Shown one piece after another: positions 8,126-16,608 of a stretch of 64,000 bases of DNA (positions are counted from its first letter, which is position 1; every line of letters starts with the position of its first letter). The stretch lies in NCBI GenBank assembly GCA_030426685.1, contig JAUHYC010000001.1, positions 124,001-188,000 on the forward strand, read 5' to 3'. The position numbers were made by a program, and so were the translations under genes. Below the pieces are notes generated by a model. The model searched no databases. It had not been told where the DNA came from and was given only the letters and a program-made list of their open reading frames with translations. The DNA comes from Alphaproteobacteria bacterium. Lineage in GTDB: Bacteria; Pseudomonadota; Alphaproteobacteria; Rhodobacterales; Rhodobacteraceae.

Positions 8126-10732
8126 CTATTTGGTCAGGCCCCTTAGGCCGCCCGAGATCAGAATGTTTACCTCATAAAGTATGCGCGGCGCGGCCAGACC
8201 GCCGGGGCTGGCGAGGTAGTTTGGGCTCCATTCCGGATCGAATTTCTGCTTGAAACTGCGCAAGCCCTCGAAGTGATAGAACTGCTCTCCATGCTCATAG
8301 ACAAATCCGCCGATCCGGTTCCACAACGAGGCCAGCTGCCGGTTCTCGATGCCGGAAAATGGTGCGGCACCCAGTGAAAACCAGTGGAACCCCTGCTCAG
8401 CGCCCCAAGACATCATCTCGGCAAAGAGCGCATCCATGACAAAGCTGGGGCTGTCAGGCTCGTATCGCATCAAGTCCAGCGACAGTTCCGATTTGTGCCC
8501 TCCCTGAAACAGGTTGGCGAAAGCCATGATTTTGCCGGCCTCATTGCGCAGCACAGCATGATCGAAATAGGACAGGTACTTTTCGTCAAAGCCCCCAAGG
8601 GCAAACCCCTTTTCCTCCCCCGCTTTCCGCGCCAGCCAATCATCCGAGATTTTGCGCAGCTCCGGCAGAACGGGCGCCAGTTCTTCCTTGGGAATGATTT
8701 CGAACACATATCCTTCACGCTCGGCCCGGTTCTTGGCCTGCCGGAATCGCTTGCGTGACTTTCCGTCCAGCGAGAAATCCGTCAATGGCACGCGGGCCAC
8801 CTCGCCGATCTTCAGAATCGACAGGCCGAGGTCCAGAAACGTTGGCAGATATTTGGTGGAAACACTGTAGAAGGCGCAGAGTTTCCCCTCACGATCCGCC
8901 CTTTCGCGCAGTTGCCAGATCAACTGCTGGCCCGCCTTTTCGTCACCCACCGGTTCGCCTTTGGTGATGAGTGCGTTGCCGGTATCGGCAAAGGCCAGAA
9001 AGGCGGTTTCATCCTCTGAGATCAGGAATTGCTTATCTCCGGTCAGGGAAATCTGAGCTTCGGTATCCTCGCTTTCCATCACCAATCGTTCGACCGCTTC
9101 GGGAATCTCAGTCCGGATCGGGGTCGGGATATCCCGCCCAAACAGTGAGTTCACCGCGACAACGCCAAGGATCACTGCAACCACGAGGCTGGAACGCAGA
9201 AACCGCGAGGCGTCGCCGTTCCACGCGAACTCCCACCACAGGGCATTCTGATATTCAACATGGGAATAGGCAAACAGCCCGACCCAGAAGATCACAGCCA
9301 GCAAAGCCAAAACACTGGCCAGCCAAGGGATATTCAGCCGAAAGATCGACGCACCACTGACCCGGTAGAACGCCCCGCGGAACATTGCAAGCAGCGCGAT
9401 GGTGCCGAGCATGGACAGCGCCTCGTGCGTGTCCAGACCTTTGGCGAGCGACGCGAAAAACCCCGCCACCATCAGCAACATCGCCACCACCCAGGCGCGA
9501 TAGAGCTTGCGGAACAATCCTCGCGATACCAGCAGCAGCAACAGCCCCACCGCACTACCCGCCAGATGTGAGGCCTCAACAAAGGACAGCGGCAGCACCT
9601 CGCGCAGCACACCAAGCTTTTGTGAACTGGCAGGCAACGCGCCCGACACCAGCAGGACCACTCCGGCCACGGCGGCGACACCGGCGGCGACCATCGGCAC
9701 GATCGGGCGGATCGCGCGGTAAGCCCAGGTCGCCGCCCCACCGATCTTGCGGCGTTGCGTCAGGGCGGACGCCGCGGCGATGGACAGGCTGGCGATGGTA
9801 AAGGGCAGAAACGTATAGACGACCCGATAGAGTAACAGCGATGCGATGATGTCCGAACGTCCCGAGGCACCGAGACCGGCGATCAGTGTGGCTTCGAACA
9901 CGCCAATCCCACCGGGGGCGTGACTGAGGATGCCAATCGCGATGGCCGCGATGTAAATGGTGAAGAAATCCGGAAAACCGACCCCCAGATCGTCCGGCAT
10001 CAGCACATAGAGCGTCATGGACGCACCAAACAGGTCCCCGACCGCTGCAACCGTCAGCAGGCTTGCCAGTTTGCCACCCGGCAAGTTGAAGCCAAACCCG
10101 CCATAACCCAGGCGTCGCCCGCCACTGGACAGCCAGACGAACAAGACAACCAGGCCGGACAGCAGACACAGACCAATCACCGTCTCGGTTGTTTCGCCAA
10201 TCGGCAGTACTTTGGAAATGCCATCGGGATGCAACGTCAGCAGGATGCCGAGCAGCAGGACAAAACCCATCCAGAATGCCACCCATGAGGTTGCGATCAC
10301 ACCGGCCACCCGCCCCAGATCCAGACCGAGCGAGGCATAGATACGATACCGGATGGCCGTGCCGGTGATGTAGGAGAACCCCAGGCAATTCGATACTGCA
10401 TAACCGCTTGCGCCCGCCAAGCCTGCCACGGGCAGCGGCACTTTCCCTTCGGCCACGCTCTGCACCGCAAGGACATCGTAAAACGACAGCGACAAAAAGC
10501 TGACCGCCGTCCAGCACAACGCAAAGAACATCACCTTCCACGAGGTTGCCGCGATATCGGTTTTGACGTCCGCCCATTTCACATGGGCCGACAAATCATG
10601 CAGCACCGCCAACGCGATCAGGGTGATCAACACTGGTACGGCCGCCCGGATCAGAGGTTTCTCCAACAGACCGGTGACGCGCTCGACCAGGCGTTCAGCC
10701 CGCGACTCATTCTCTGTCGCTTCTGTGGTCAT
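8126..10732 (-). CDS. mprF: Bifunctional aminoacyl-phosphatidylglycerol synthase/flippase MprF
   Basis: 868-aa integral membrane protein. Residues ~20-550 form the multi-helix flippase domain; residues ~570-860 are the cytoplasmic aminoacyl transferase domain (DUF2156, GNAT-like fold), with LSLDLMRYEPDSPSFVMDA and GFHWFSLGAAPFSGIE. MprF transfers lysine or alanine from tRNA to phosphatidylglycerol and moves the product to the outer leaflet, lowering negative surface charge and sensitivity to cationic peptides. The amino acid used cannot be told from sequence. Length fits full-size MprF. It stands alone, convergent with the outer membrane factor gene and 105 bases from the Lrp regulator. Confidence 0.93.
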   Translation of the reverse strand: MTTEATENESRAERLVERVTGLLEKPLIRAAVPVLITLIALAVLHDLSAHVKWADVKTDIAATSWKVMFFALCWTAVSFLSLSFYDVLAVQSVAEGKVPLPVAGLAGASGYAVSNCLGFSYITGTAIRYRIYASLGLDLGRVAGVIATSWVAFWMGFVLLLGILLTLHPDGISKVLPIGETTETVIGLCLLSGLVVLFVWLSSGGRRLGYGGFGFNLPGGKLASLLTVAAVGDLFGASMTLYVLMPDDLGVGFPDFFTIYIAAIAIGILSHAPGGIGVFEATLIAGLGASGRSDIIASLLLYRVVYTFLPFTIASLSIAAASALTQRRKIGGAATWAYRAIRPIVPMVAAGVAAVAGVVLLVSGALPASSQKLGVLREVLPLSFVEASHLAGSAVGLLLLLVSRGLFRKLYRAWVVAMLLMVAGFFASLAKGLDTHEALSMLGTIALLAMFRGAFYRVSGASIFRLNIPWLASVLALLAVIFWVGLFAYSHVEYQNALWWEFAWNGDASRFLRSSLVVAVILGVVAVNSLFGRDIPTPIRTEIPEAVERLVMESEDTEAQISLTGDKQFLISEDETAFLAFADTGNALITKGEPVGDEKAGQQLIWQLRERADREGKLCAFYSVSTKYLPTFLDLGLSILKIGEVARVPLTDFSLDGKSRKRFRQAKNRAEREGYVFEIIPKEELAPVLPELRKISDDWLARKAGEEKGFALGGFDEKYLSYFDHAVLRNEAGKIMAFANLFQGGHKSELSLDLMRYEPDSPSFVMDALFAEMMSWGAEQGFHWFSLGAAPFSGIENRQLASLWNRIGGFVYEHGEQFYHFEGLRSFKQKFDPEWSPNYLASPGGLAAPRILYEVNILISGGLRGLTK

Positions 10733-10837
10733 ACTGATTGTCCCTGCTCTACTGCCAGCTTCGCGTCATCGCCGGATCGTCGTCAGGTCAGAGCTTTGCA
10801 CAAATTTGCAAGCCATCAAAGCATGTTGCACCCGGAA

Positions 10838-11266
10838 TCACACCCGCCCTTTTCGCGTCGACAGCAGCAGATTGGTCTCGGATCGTGTTACACCCTCGAC
10901 CCGCCGGATCGCGAACAGAACTTCATCGAATTCAGCCAGCGTGTCTGTCCCGATCTCGACGATCAGATCCCAGCTTCCGTTGGTGGAATGCACGGCACCC
11001 ACCTCGCGCATGGCAGCGATCCGGGATCTGATCCGCTCGGTTCCCCGGCCTTCGATCTCAAGCATCATCAACCCGCGCACCGGTCTTTCGGACACGCCCT
11101 GACGGGTCACAACCGTGAAGCCCACAATCTCACCCGACTGCTTGAGACGCTGAAGCCGGCTTCTTACCGTTGTTCTGGTTACACCCAACATCTCAGCCAG
11201 TTCTGACAGCGAAGCGCGGGCATCCCGATGCAAGGCGTTCAGCAAACGGCTATCCAGTTCGTCCAT
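10838..11266 (-). CDS. Lrp/AsnC family regulator of arginine/ornithine catabolism
   Basis: 142 aa. N-terminal winged helix-turn-helix (LSELAEMLGVTRTTVRSRLQ, ~20-40) and C-terminal RAM ligand-binding domain (~65-140). It is divergent from the arginase-ctlX-ocd operon, with 86 bases between start codons, so it most probably senses an amino acid of that pathway and controls the operon and itself. The intergenic spacer contains the direct repeat TTTGATCATTTTGATC at ~11301-11316, a possible binding site. The pathway link is inferred from position. Confidence 0.9.
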   Translation of the reverse strand: MDELDSRLLNALHRDARASLSELAEMLGVTRTTVRSRLQRLKQSGEIVGFTVVTRQGVSERPVRGLMMLEIEGRGTERIRSRIAAMREVGAVHSTNGSWDLIVEIGTDTLAEFDEVLFAIRRVEGVTRSETNLLLSTRKGRV

Positions 11267-11352
11267 AATCGCTTTCCAAATCGAGTTTCACCAATTCAGT
11301 TTGATCATTTTGATCTCTTTTCTCAACCCATCCTGCATTCATATACAAGCAT

Positions 11353-12273
11353 ATGGACAAGAAAACTCTCATTCTGGCCGGTGTGCCAATGGATTCCGGC
11401 AAACGCCGTCAGGGCTGCCGCATGGGCCCTGATGCTTATCGCGTGGCAGGGCTGGCACAGGCTCTGACCGATCTGGGTCATACCGTCAAAGACATCGGCG
11501 ATACGACGCCCGATCAGGTGGATGTGGCCGAGCATCAGCATCTGTTTGCCCTGCCCGAATGCGTGGGCTGGACCCGCGCGCTCAGCCGAACGGCGCAGGA
11601 TGCCGCGCAGCAGGGTTTGCCGATCTTCATGGGGGGTGACCATGCCCTGTCGATGGGCACCGTATCGGGAATGGCAGCTCATGCGCAAAGCATCGGGCGA
11701 CCCCTGTTTGTGCTGTGGCTTGACGCTCACAGCGATTTTCACACGCCCGGCAGCACCGGCAGCGGCAACCTGCACGGAACGCCCGTAGCCTATGTCACCG
11801 GACAATCAGGGTTTGAGGATTTCCCTCCTCTGGCCGCCCCCATCCCGACGGACCGTGTTGGCATGATCGGGCTGCGTTCGGTCGATCCGGCCGAACGTGC
11901 CGCACTTGAAAAAGACCGGGCCATGCTGGCGGATATGCGCAGCATCGACGAACACGGCATCAAGGCCCCGCTTCTGGCGTTTCTCGATAAAGTACGCGCG
12001 GTGAACGGCATCCTGCACGTCTCGCTGGATGTGGATTTCCTCGACCCCTCGATCGCGCCAGCGGTTGGCACCACCGTCCCCGGCGGCGCGACCGAGCGTG
12101 AGGCGCATCTGGCGATGGAGCTGCTACACGAAAGTGGCCTCGTTTGCTCGCTGGATCTGGTTGAACTCAACCCGTTTCTTGACGAGCGCGGCCGAACCGC
12201 AAAGCTGATGGTCGATCTGGCTGCCTCATTGCTAGGCCGCCGCATCTTCGACCGCCCGACCCGGAGCTTCTGA
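11353..12273 (+). CDS. rocF: Arginase
   Basis: 306-aa ureohydrolase, hydrolysing L-arginine to L-ornithine and urea. The binuclear manganese site is visible: GGDHALSMGT, DAHSDFHTPGSTGSGNLHG and SLDVDFLDPSIAPAVGT. Length and motif order fit true arginases rather than agmatinases. The ATG at 11353 lacks a clear Shine-Dalgarno, so the transcript may be leader-poor or translation controlled. The gene shares one base with ctlX (stop TGA, then ATG), indicating translational coupling. It produces the ornithine used by the cyclodeaminase two genes downstream. Confidence 0.95.
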   Translation: MDKKTLILAGVPMDSGKRRQGCRMGPDAYRVAGLAQALTDLGHTVKDIGDTTPDQVDVAEHQHLFALPECVGWTRALSRTAQDAAQQGLPIFMGGDHALSMGTVSGMAAHAQSIGRPLFVLWLDAHSDFHTPGSTGSGNLHGTPVAYVTGQSGFEDFPPLAAPIPTDRVGMIGLRSVDPAERAALEKDRAMLADMRSIDEHGIKAPLLAFLDKVRAVNGILHVSLDVDFLDPSIAPAVGTTVPGGATEREAHLAMELLHESGLVCSLDLVELNPFLDERGRTAKLMVDLAASLLGRRIFDRPTRSF

Positions 12274-13193
12274 TGATTTCCCTGCAATCGCCTTCCGCTG
12301 TTGTAATGGTGCGCCCTCATGCGTTCGCTTCGAACCCGGAAACGCGAGACGACAATGCATTCCAAACGCTTGTAGACCGATCCGAAGCAGCGACATCAGC
12401 CGCCGCCCGGGACGAGCATGACGAAGCGGTCGCTCAGCTACGTGCTGCAGGTGTAAACGTCCATGTCTTTGAAGACGACGGCGCGCTCAACACACCCGAC
12501 AGCGTATTTCCCAACAATTGGTTCTCGACACATCCGGGTGGGCATGTTGCCATCTATCCGATGTTCGTTCCATCACGCAGGCGCGAGCGACGGACCGATG
12601 TGATAGAAATGCTGAAGCAGGAATACCGTGTTCAGGACGTCATTGATTATTCCGGTCTTGAACAGGACGACCTAGCCCTTGAGGGAACGGGAGCCATGGT
12701 CTTGGACCACGTTGGTCGCATTGCCTACACCGTCAGATCAAACCGCGCCGATCCTGTTTTGCTCGAAAGGTTTTGCACTCATTTCAACTATGAACCTATC
12801 GCCTTCGATGCGAAGGACGCCCAAGGGCGAGACGTCTACCACACCAACGTTCTGATGGGAATCGGTACGCATTATGCTTTGATCTGCCTGGACATGATCT
12901 GCGATCCGGAACGCCGCTCCACCATTCGGTCGCGGCTAGAGGAATCTGGTCGAACTGTTATAGATTTGTCACATGAACAGATCGCGGACTTTGCTGGAAA
13001 CGCCATTGAGCTTAGCGGCCGTGATGGCCTGCTTCTGGCGTTGTCCAGTCGCGCTCTGAGGGCGCTCACACCCGCTCAGATTGCCATCATCGAAGAGAGC
13101 GCTACACCCCTACCGCTCTCGGTTCCGACAATTGAAACAGCTGGAGGATCAGTGCGCTGCATGATCTCAGGCATCCATCTTTCCCGCCGATAG
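12273..13193 (+). CDS. ctlX: Citrulline utilization hydrolase CtlX (guanidino-modifying fold)
   Basis: 306 aa, of the arginine deiminase/amidinotransferase superfamily. Typical elements are DSVFPNNWFSTHPGG (the Asp/Asn substrate-binding loop), EGTGAMVLDH, the catalytic His in MGIGTHYALICLD, and a nucleophilic Cys near the C-terminus (VRCMISGIHL). CtlX proteins convert citrulline to ornithine. The context supports this: arginase before it (one-base overlap) and ornithine cyclodeaminase nine bases after it, so all three lead to or from ornithine. An arginine deiminase or dimethylarginine hydrolase activity is less likely given the neighbours but is not excluded. Confidence 0.88.
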   Translation: MISLQSPSAVVMVRPHAFASNPETRDDNAFQTLVDRSEAATSAAARDEHDEAVAQLRAAGVNVHVFEDDGALNTPDSVFPNNWFSTHPGGHVAIYPMFVPSRRRERRTDVIEMLKQEYRVQDVIDYSGLEQDDLALEGTGAMVLDHVGRIAYTVRSNRADPVLLERFCTHFNYEPIAFDAKDAQGRDVYHTNVLMGIGTHYALICLDMICDPERRSTIRSRLEESGRTVIDLSHEQIADFAGNAIELSGRDGLLLALSSRALRALTPAQIAIIEESATPLPLSVPTIETAGGSVRCMISGIHLSRR

Positions 13194-13202
13194 GAGTCTT
13201 CA

Positions 13203-14243
13203 ATGCAACCCTCCGAGAAGGCCCTAGTGCCGTTTGTATCCGTCGACAATATGATGCGTCTGATCCACCACGTTGGGGTCGAGCAGATGATCACTCAGAT
13301 TGCCGCACAAATCGAGACCGACTTCAAACGCTGGGAGAGTTTCGACAAAACCCCTCGCATCCCAGCCCACTCACCCCATGGTGTGATCGAATTGATGCCC
13401 ACCTCGGATGGTGAAGCCTATGGGTTCAAATACGTCAACGGCCATCCAAAGAACACTTCGGAAGGCCTGCAAACCGTTACTGCCTTTGGACTGCTCGCGG
13501 ATGTCTATACCGGTTACCCGACCCTGCTGACCGAAATGACAATGCTGACCGCGCTGCGTACAGCGGCCACCTCGGCACTGGTTGGCAGCTACCTAGCGCC
13601 AAAGTCAGCGACCACGATGGCGATGATCGGAAATGGCGCGCAGTCCGAGTTTCAATGTCTGGCCTTCAAAGCAATGTGCGGGATCAACACTGTCCGCCTT
13701 TACGACACCGATCCCAATGCCACAGAAAAATGTGCGGCAAACCTGCAAGGGAAAGGCCTGAGGGTTATTGCCTGCAAGACGCCAGAGGACGCGATTGAAG
13801 GTGCGCATATCATCACCACCTGCACAGCAGACAAAAAATACGCGACAATCCTGACCGACAACATGGTAGGGCCCGGTGTCCACATCAATGCGATCGGCGG
13901 TGATTGTCCCGGCAAAACCGAATTGCACCGGGATATTCTGCTGCGCTCGGATATCTTTGTGGAATATCCCGAACAGACGCGAATCGAGGGTGAAATACAG
14001 GCGCTTGAGGCGGATCATCCGGTGACCGAGATGTGGGAAGTCATGACCGGCAAAGCCAAGGGCCGCACCGATGACCGACAGATCACACTGTTTGATAGTG
14101 TCGGTTTCGCAATCGAGGATTTTTCAGCGCTGCGTTACATCAAGCGTGCAATTGACGGGACAGACTTCTTTGAGCCCTTGGACATGCTCGCCGATCCTGA
14201 TGACCCGCGGGATCTGTTTGGAATGCTCATGCGAGCCGGTTGA
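13203..14243 (+). CDS. ocd: Ornithine cyclodeaminase
   Basis: 346 aa, mu-crystallin/OCD family. It converts L-ornithine to L-proline and ammonia with tightly bound NAD. Visible are the substrate region (YVNGHPKNTSEGL, LTALRTAATSALVG with the conserved Arg) and the Rossmann motif MIGNGAQSEFQCLAF, plus the later DRQITLFDSVGFAIEDFSAL. The Shine-Dalgarno is TAGGAG. Last gene of the arginase-ctlX-ocd operon, it completes a route from arginine or citrulline to proline. A hairpin repeat element 42 bases after the stop probably ends the transcript. Confidence 0.94.
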   Translation: MQPSEKALVPFVSVDNMMRLIHHVGVEQMITQIAAQIETDFKRWESFDKTPRIPAHSPHGVIELMPTSDGEAYGFKYVNGHPKNTSEGLQTVTAFGLLADVYTGYPTLLTEMTMLTALRTAATSALVGSYLAPKSATTMAMIGNGAQSEFQCLAFKAMCGINTVRLYDTDPNATEKCAANLQGKGLRVIACKTPEDAIEGAHIITTCTADKKYATILTDNMVGPGVHINAIGGDCPGKTELHRDILLRSDIFVEYPEQTRIEGEIQALEADHPVTEMWEVMTGKAKGRTDDRQITLFDSVGFAIEDFSALRYIKRAIDGTDFFEPLDMLADPDDPRDLFGMLMRAG

Positions 14244-14284
14244 CTTAACACATTTTAAGAACCGGCCCGAGAATCTTCAAAGTC

Positions 14285-14350
14285 GGAGGGGGCTCTGCCC
14301 CCGCCGCCGCTGGCGGCCCCCCGGAGTATTTTCAGCCAGATGAAGCAAGG
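14285..14350 (+). repeat. 3'-end repeat element, copy A (after ocd)
   Basis: Downstream of ocd lie two perfect hairpins, GGGGGC-TCT-GCCCCC (14288-14302) and GCCGCC-GCT-GGCGGC (14303-14317). They are followed by a tail ending GAGTATTTTCAGCCAGATGA at 14324-14343. Read on the minus strand it matches copy D at 49921 almost base for base in the tail and in the GGGGGC hairpin. Orientation relative to the upstream gene is the same in all four copies, which suggests a terminator or RNA-stability element. Confidence 0.8.
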
Positions 14351-14450
14351 GATCCGCTCTCCGGCCGCGACCGGAGAGCTTCACCTGGCGCGGTCATCGA
14401 CACTCCTGCCTGTACCGCATCCCTAATATCGCCAATGATGGTTAAGGATC

Positions 14451-14500
14451 TGTTACTTCATCTGGCCATAAATACTCCGGAGCGCGAGGCAGAGCCTCGC
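14451..14500 (-). repeat. 3'-end repeat element, copy B (after dctM)
   Basis: Read on the minus strand, downstream of the TRAP dctM stop, this is the hairpin GCGAGGC-TCT-GCCTCGC (14484-14500) followed by GGAGTATTTATGGCCAGATG and AAG. The tail is the same as in copy A, with a different hairpin sequence but the same stem-loop layout. Copies A and B face each other between the convergent ocd and dctM transcripts. The ~100 bases between them show nothing else. Confidence 0.78.
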
Positions 14501-14509
14501 ATAAAACCT

Positions 14510-15913
14510 TTATCCCGCAAGAGAAGGCAAATAGAGGACAATACCCGGGAAAGCCACGAGCAAGGCAATTGTCAGAGCATCAGCGATAAAAAACGGTGTG
14601 ACGCCTTTGAAGACATCCTGAACACTCAAGTCGGGCCGCACACCCGCTACAACGAAGCAGTTCAACCCTATCGGCGGCGTGATGAGACAGAACTCGGCCA
14701 TCTTCACCACCAATATACCAAACCAAATCGCACACATTGGTCCAGACATGCCAAATGCACTATCTGCAGCGCTGACCGTCTCACCACCGTTCAGAGCCAT
14801 AACCGCTGGATAAACCACCGGAAGGGTCAGAAGCAGCATCCCGATTGCATCCATGAACATGCCCAACACCGCATAAGCCAGTAAGATACAGATCAGGATC
14901 AGCATCGGCGACATTTCGAGCGAAGTGATCCAATCGGAAAACGCGCCCGGCAGATCGGCAAAACCAAGAAAGCGCACATAGATCAGAACACCCCAGATGA
15001 TCGCAAAGATCATCGCGGTCAGCTTTGCGGTTTCTAGCAGGGCCGATTTGAACTCGGGCCAGCGCATTCCATGAACCAGCGCAAAGCAGAACACGATGAA
15101 TGCGCCGATCGCGCCGCCTTCGGTTGGGGTTCCCCAGGCTTTGTCTCCGAACGGATTGTAGACAAAGCAGATGATGATCAGAATAACCGCGACAATGGGC
15201 AGTGCGCCGGGCAAGGCCCTGAAACGCTCTTTCCAGCTAAAGCCTGTCACCGGTGGACCGACGGATTTGAATACAACCGCAATCCCGACAATCAACAGGC
15301 CGTAGATCACAGCAGAGAACGCTCCGGGGATAAATCCGGCGAGCAGCAGCTTACCGACGTCCTGCTCGACGATGATGGCATAAATCACGAGGATCGCAGA
15401 AGGCGGGATAAGCGAGGCCAGCGTGCCCCCTGCCGCAACCACACCCGCTGCAAATCGCTTATTGTAACCGACAGCAAGCATCTCGGGGATTGCGATACGG
15501 GCGAATACGGCGGACGTGGCCACCGATGCGCCAGAGACAGCGGCAAAACCTGCGGTGGCAAAGATGGTCGAAACGGCTAGGCCTCCGGGAACCCAGGCGA
15601 TCCAGCGCTTGGCAGCTTCGAACAACGCGCGCGTCAGTCCGGCGTAGTAGGCAAGATATCCGATCAGAATGAAAGTTGGGATCAGGCTGAGCGTGTGCGA
15701 TGCAACCTTGGAATGAGGCACCTGTCCTGCAGTCTTGACCGCGACCGTCAACGCCTTGCCAAAGCGGTCGGGGTCATACCCGAATTTGGCCCAGAAGATC
15801 CAGATCAGCCCGACCAGACCGGCAAGACCAGCCGCAAAGGCCACACGCATCCCGGTGACCACAAGCACCAACAGGCCGCCAGTGACCCAAAGCCCGATTT
15901 CTATCGTGTCCAT
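14510..15913 (-). CDS. dctM: TRAP transporter large permease (DctM)
   Basis: 467-aa membrane subunit, about 12-13 helices, catalysing ion-coupled uptake of a carboxylate or related solute. Family motifs are ASHTLSLIPTFILIGYLAYYAGL, here split by substitutions, AAVSGASVATSAVFARIAIPEM and the ITPPIGLNCFVVAG ending motif. It starts three bases after the dctQ stop. It is slightly longer than typical DctM (~430 aa), consistent with the longer-loop subclass. The substrate is unknown; the neighbouring arginine genes are convergent and give no safe clue. Confidence 0.94.
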   Translation of the reverse strand: MDTIEIGLWVTGGLLVLVVTGMRVAFAAGLAGLVGLIWIFWAKFGYDPDRFGKALTVAVKTAGQVPHSKVASHTLSLIPTFILIGYLAYYAGLTRALFEAAKRWIAWVPGGLAVSTIFATAGFAAVSGASVATSAVFARIAIPEMLAVGYNKRFAAGVVAAGGTLASLIPPSAILVIYAIIVEQDVGKLLLAGFIPGAFSAVIYGLLIVGIAVVFKSVGPPVTGFSWKERFRALPGALPIVAVILIIICFVYNPFGDKAWGTPTEGGAIGAFIVFCFALVHGMRWPEFKSALLETAKLTAMIFAIIWGVLIYVRFLGFADLPGAFSDWITSLEMSPMLILICILLAYAVLGMFMDAIGMLLLTLPVVYPAVMALNGGETVSAADSAFGMSGPMCAIWFGILVVKMAEFCLITPPIGLNCFVVAGVRPDLSVQDVFKGVTPFFIADALTIALLVAFPGIVLYLPSLAG

Positions 15914-15916
15914 GAA

Positions 15917-16546
15917 TCAGTTACGCCCCTCAAACTGTTCAGCCTCGGCCGCTGCCTGTGCCGCCGCATCCTGAATCAAGGGCACCGCCACGGGATGTTC
16001 TGCTCCCAAAACCAACGCGCGCCCATATCCCCAGAACTGCAACACCAGCCGCGCGCATAGCACCGAGAAAGCGATCGGAGCCAGCAGCTTGGCGGGCCAG
16101 ATCGGAATTCCGATGTCAATCGAGCTGTCTCGGCTCCACATCGGGGCAGTGAAATCGAAAGACCGGTCGAAATGAGACCAACTGCCCCAGACCAGCGCCA
16201 GCATCAACACGAGGATCAACAGGACCGACAGCAACTCAAACAGCCAAAGAGCCCGCCCTTTCAGGCGCGAGATCACGATATCCATTCGAATATGCCCACC
16301 ATCGCGCTGCACATATGAAATGCCCAAGAAGGCAATCAGTGGCATCGCCTGTTCGATCCAATCCACATAACCCGGTAAGGGGGCGTTCAGCGCGTTGCGC
16401 CCGCTAACCGATATTACCGCCAAGACCATGAGCCCGAAAACCGCTATCCCGCTGATCAGGGCGAGAAAACGTTCCAGCCCCAACAATCGGCGGTCCAACC
16501 GGCTGAGAAGGCTGCCATCTTCCAGCACTGTGGCGTGTCCTGCCAT
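15917..16546 (-). CDS. dctQ: TRAP transporter small permease (DctQ)
   Basis: 209 aa, four predicted transmembrane helices with the family element GYVDWIEQAMPLIAFLGISY and the QRDGGHIRMDIVISRLKGRA region. It forms the membrane complex with the DctM subunit encoded three bases downstream. The soluble tail (residues ~185-209, Ala/Glu-rich) is longer than usual. It is separated from dctP by 62 bases that contain a stable hairpin. Confidence 0.92.
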   Translation of the reverse strand: MAGHATVLEDGSLLSRLDRRLLGLERFLALISGIAVFGLMVLAVISVSGRNALNAPLPGYVDWIEQAMPLIAFLGISYVQRDGGHIRMDIVISRLKGRALWLFELLSVLLILVLMLALVWGSWSHFDRSFDFTAPMWSRDSSIDIGIPIWPAKLLAPIAFSVLCARLVLQFWGYGRALVLGAEHPVAVPLIQDAAAQAAAEAEQFEGRN

Positions 16547-16577
16547 CTCAGTGTTCCTTCACTATCCAGAAATGTGC

Positions 16578-16597
16578 CGGGTGCCGGAAGGCACCCG
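16578..16597 (-). terminator. Intercistronic hairpin between dctP and dctQ
   Basis: Perfect stem CGGGTGCC-GGAA-GGCACCCG with a GNRA-like tetraloop and no T-tract. Position between the binding-protein gene and the permease genes suggests partial attenuation or 3'-end protection, giving more DctP than DctQM. Confidence 0.6.
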
Positions 16598-16608
16598 ATC
16601 CAGGCGTG

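Noticed and set aside
9576..10577. 333-codon open frame in another frame of the mprF region
   Set aside because: It lies inside mprF on the same strand, is rich in Arg/Gly/Trp as expected of a frame-shifted reading of GC-rich DNA, and matches no family.
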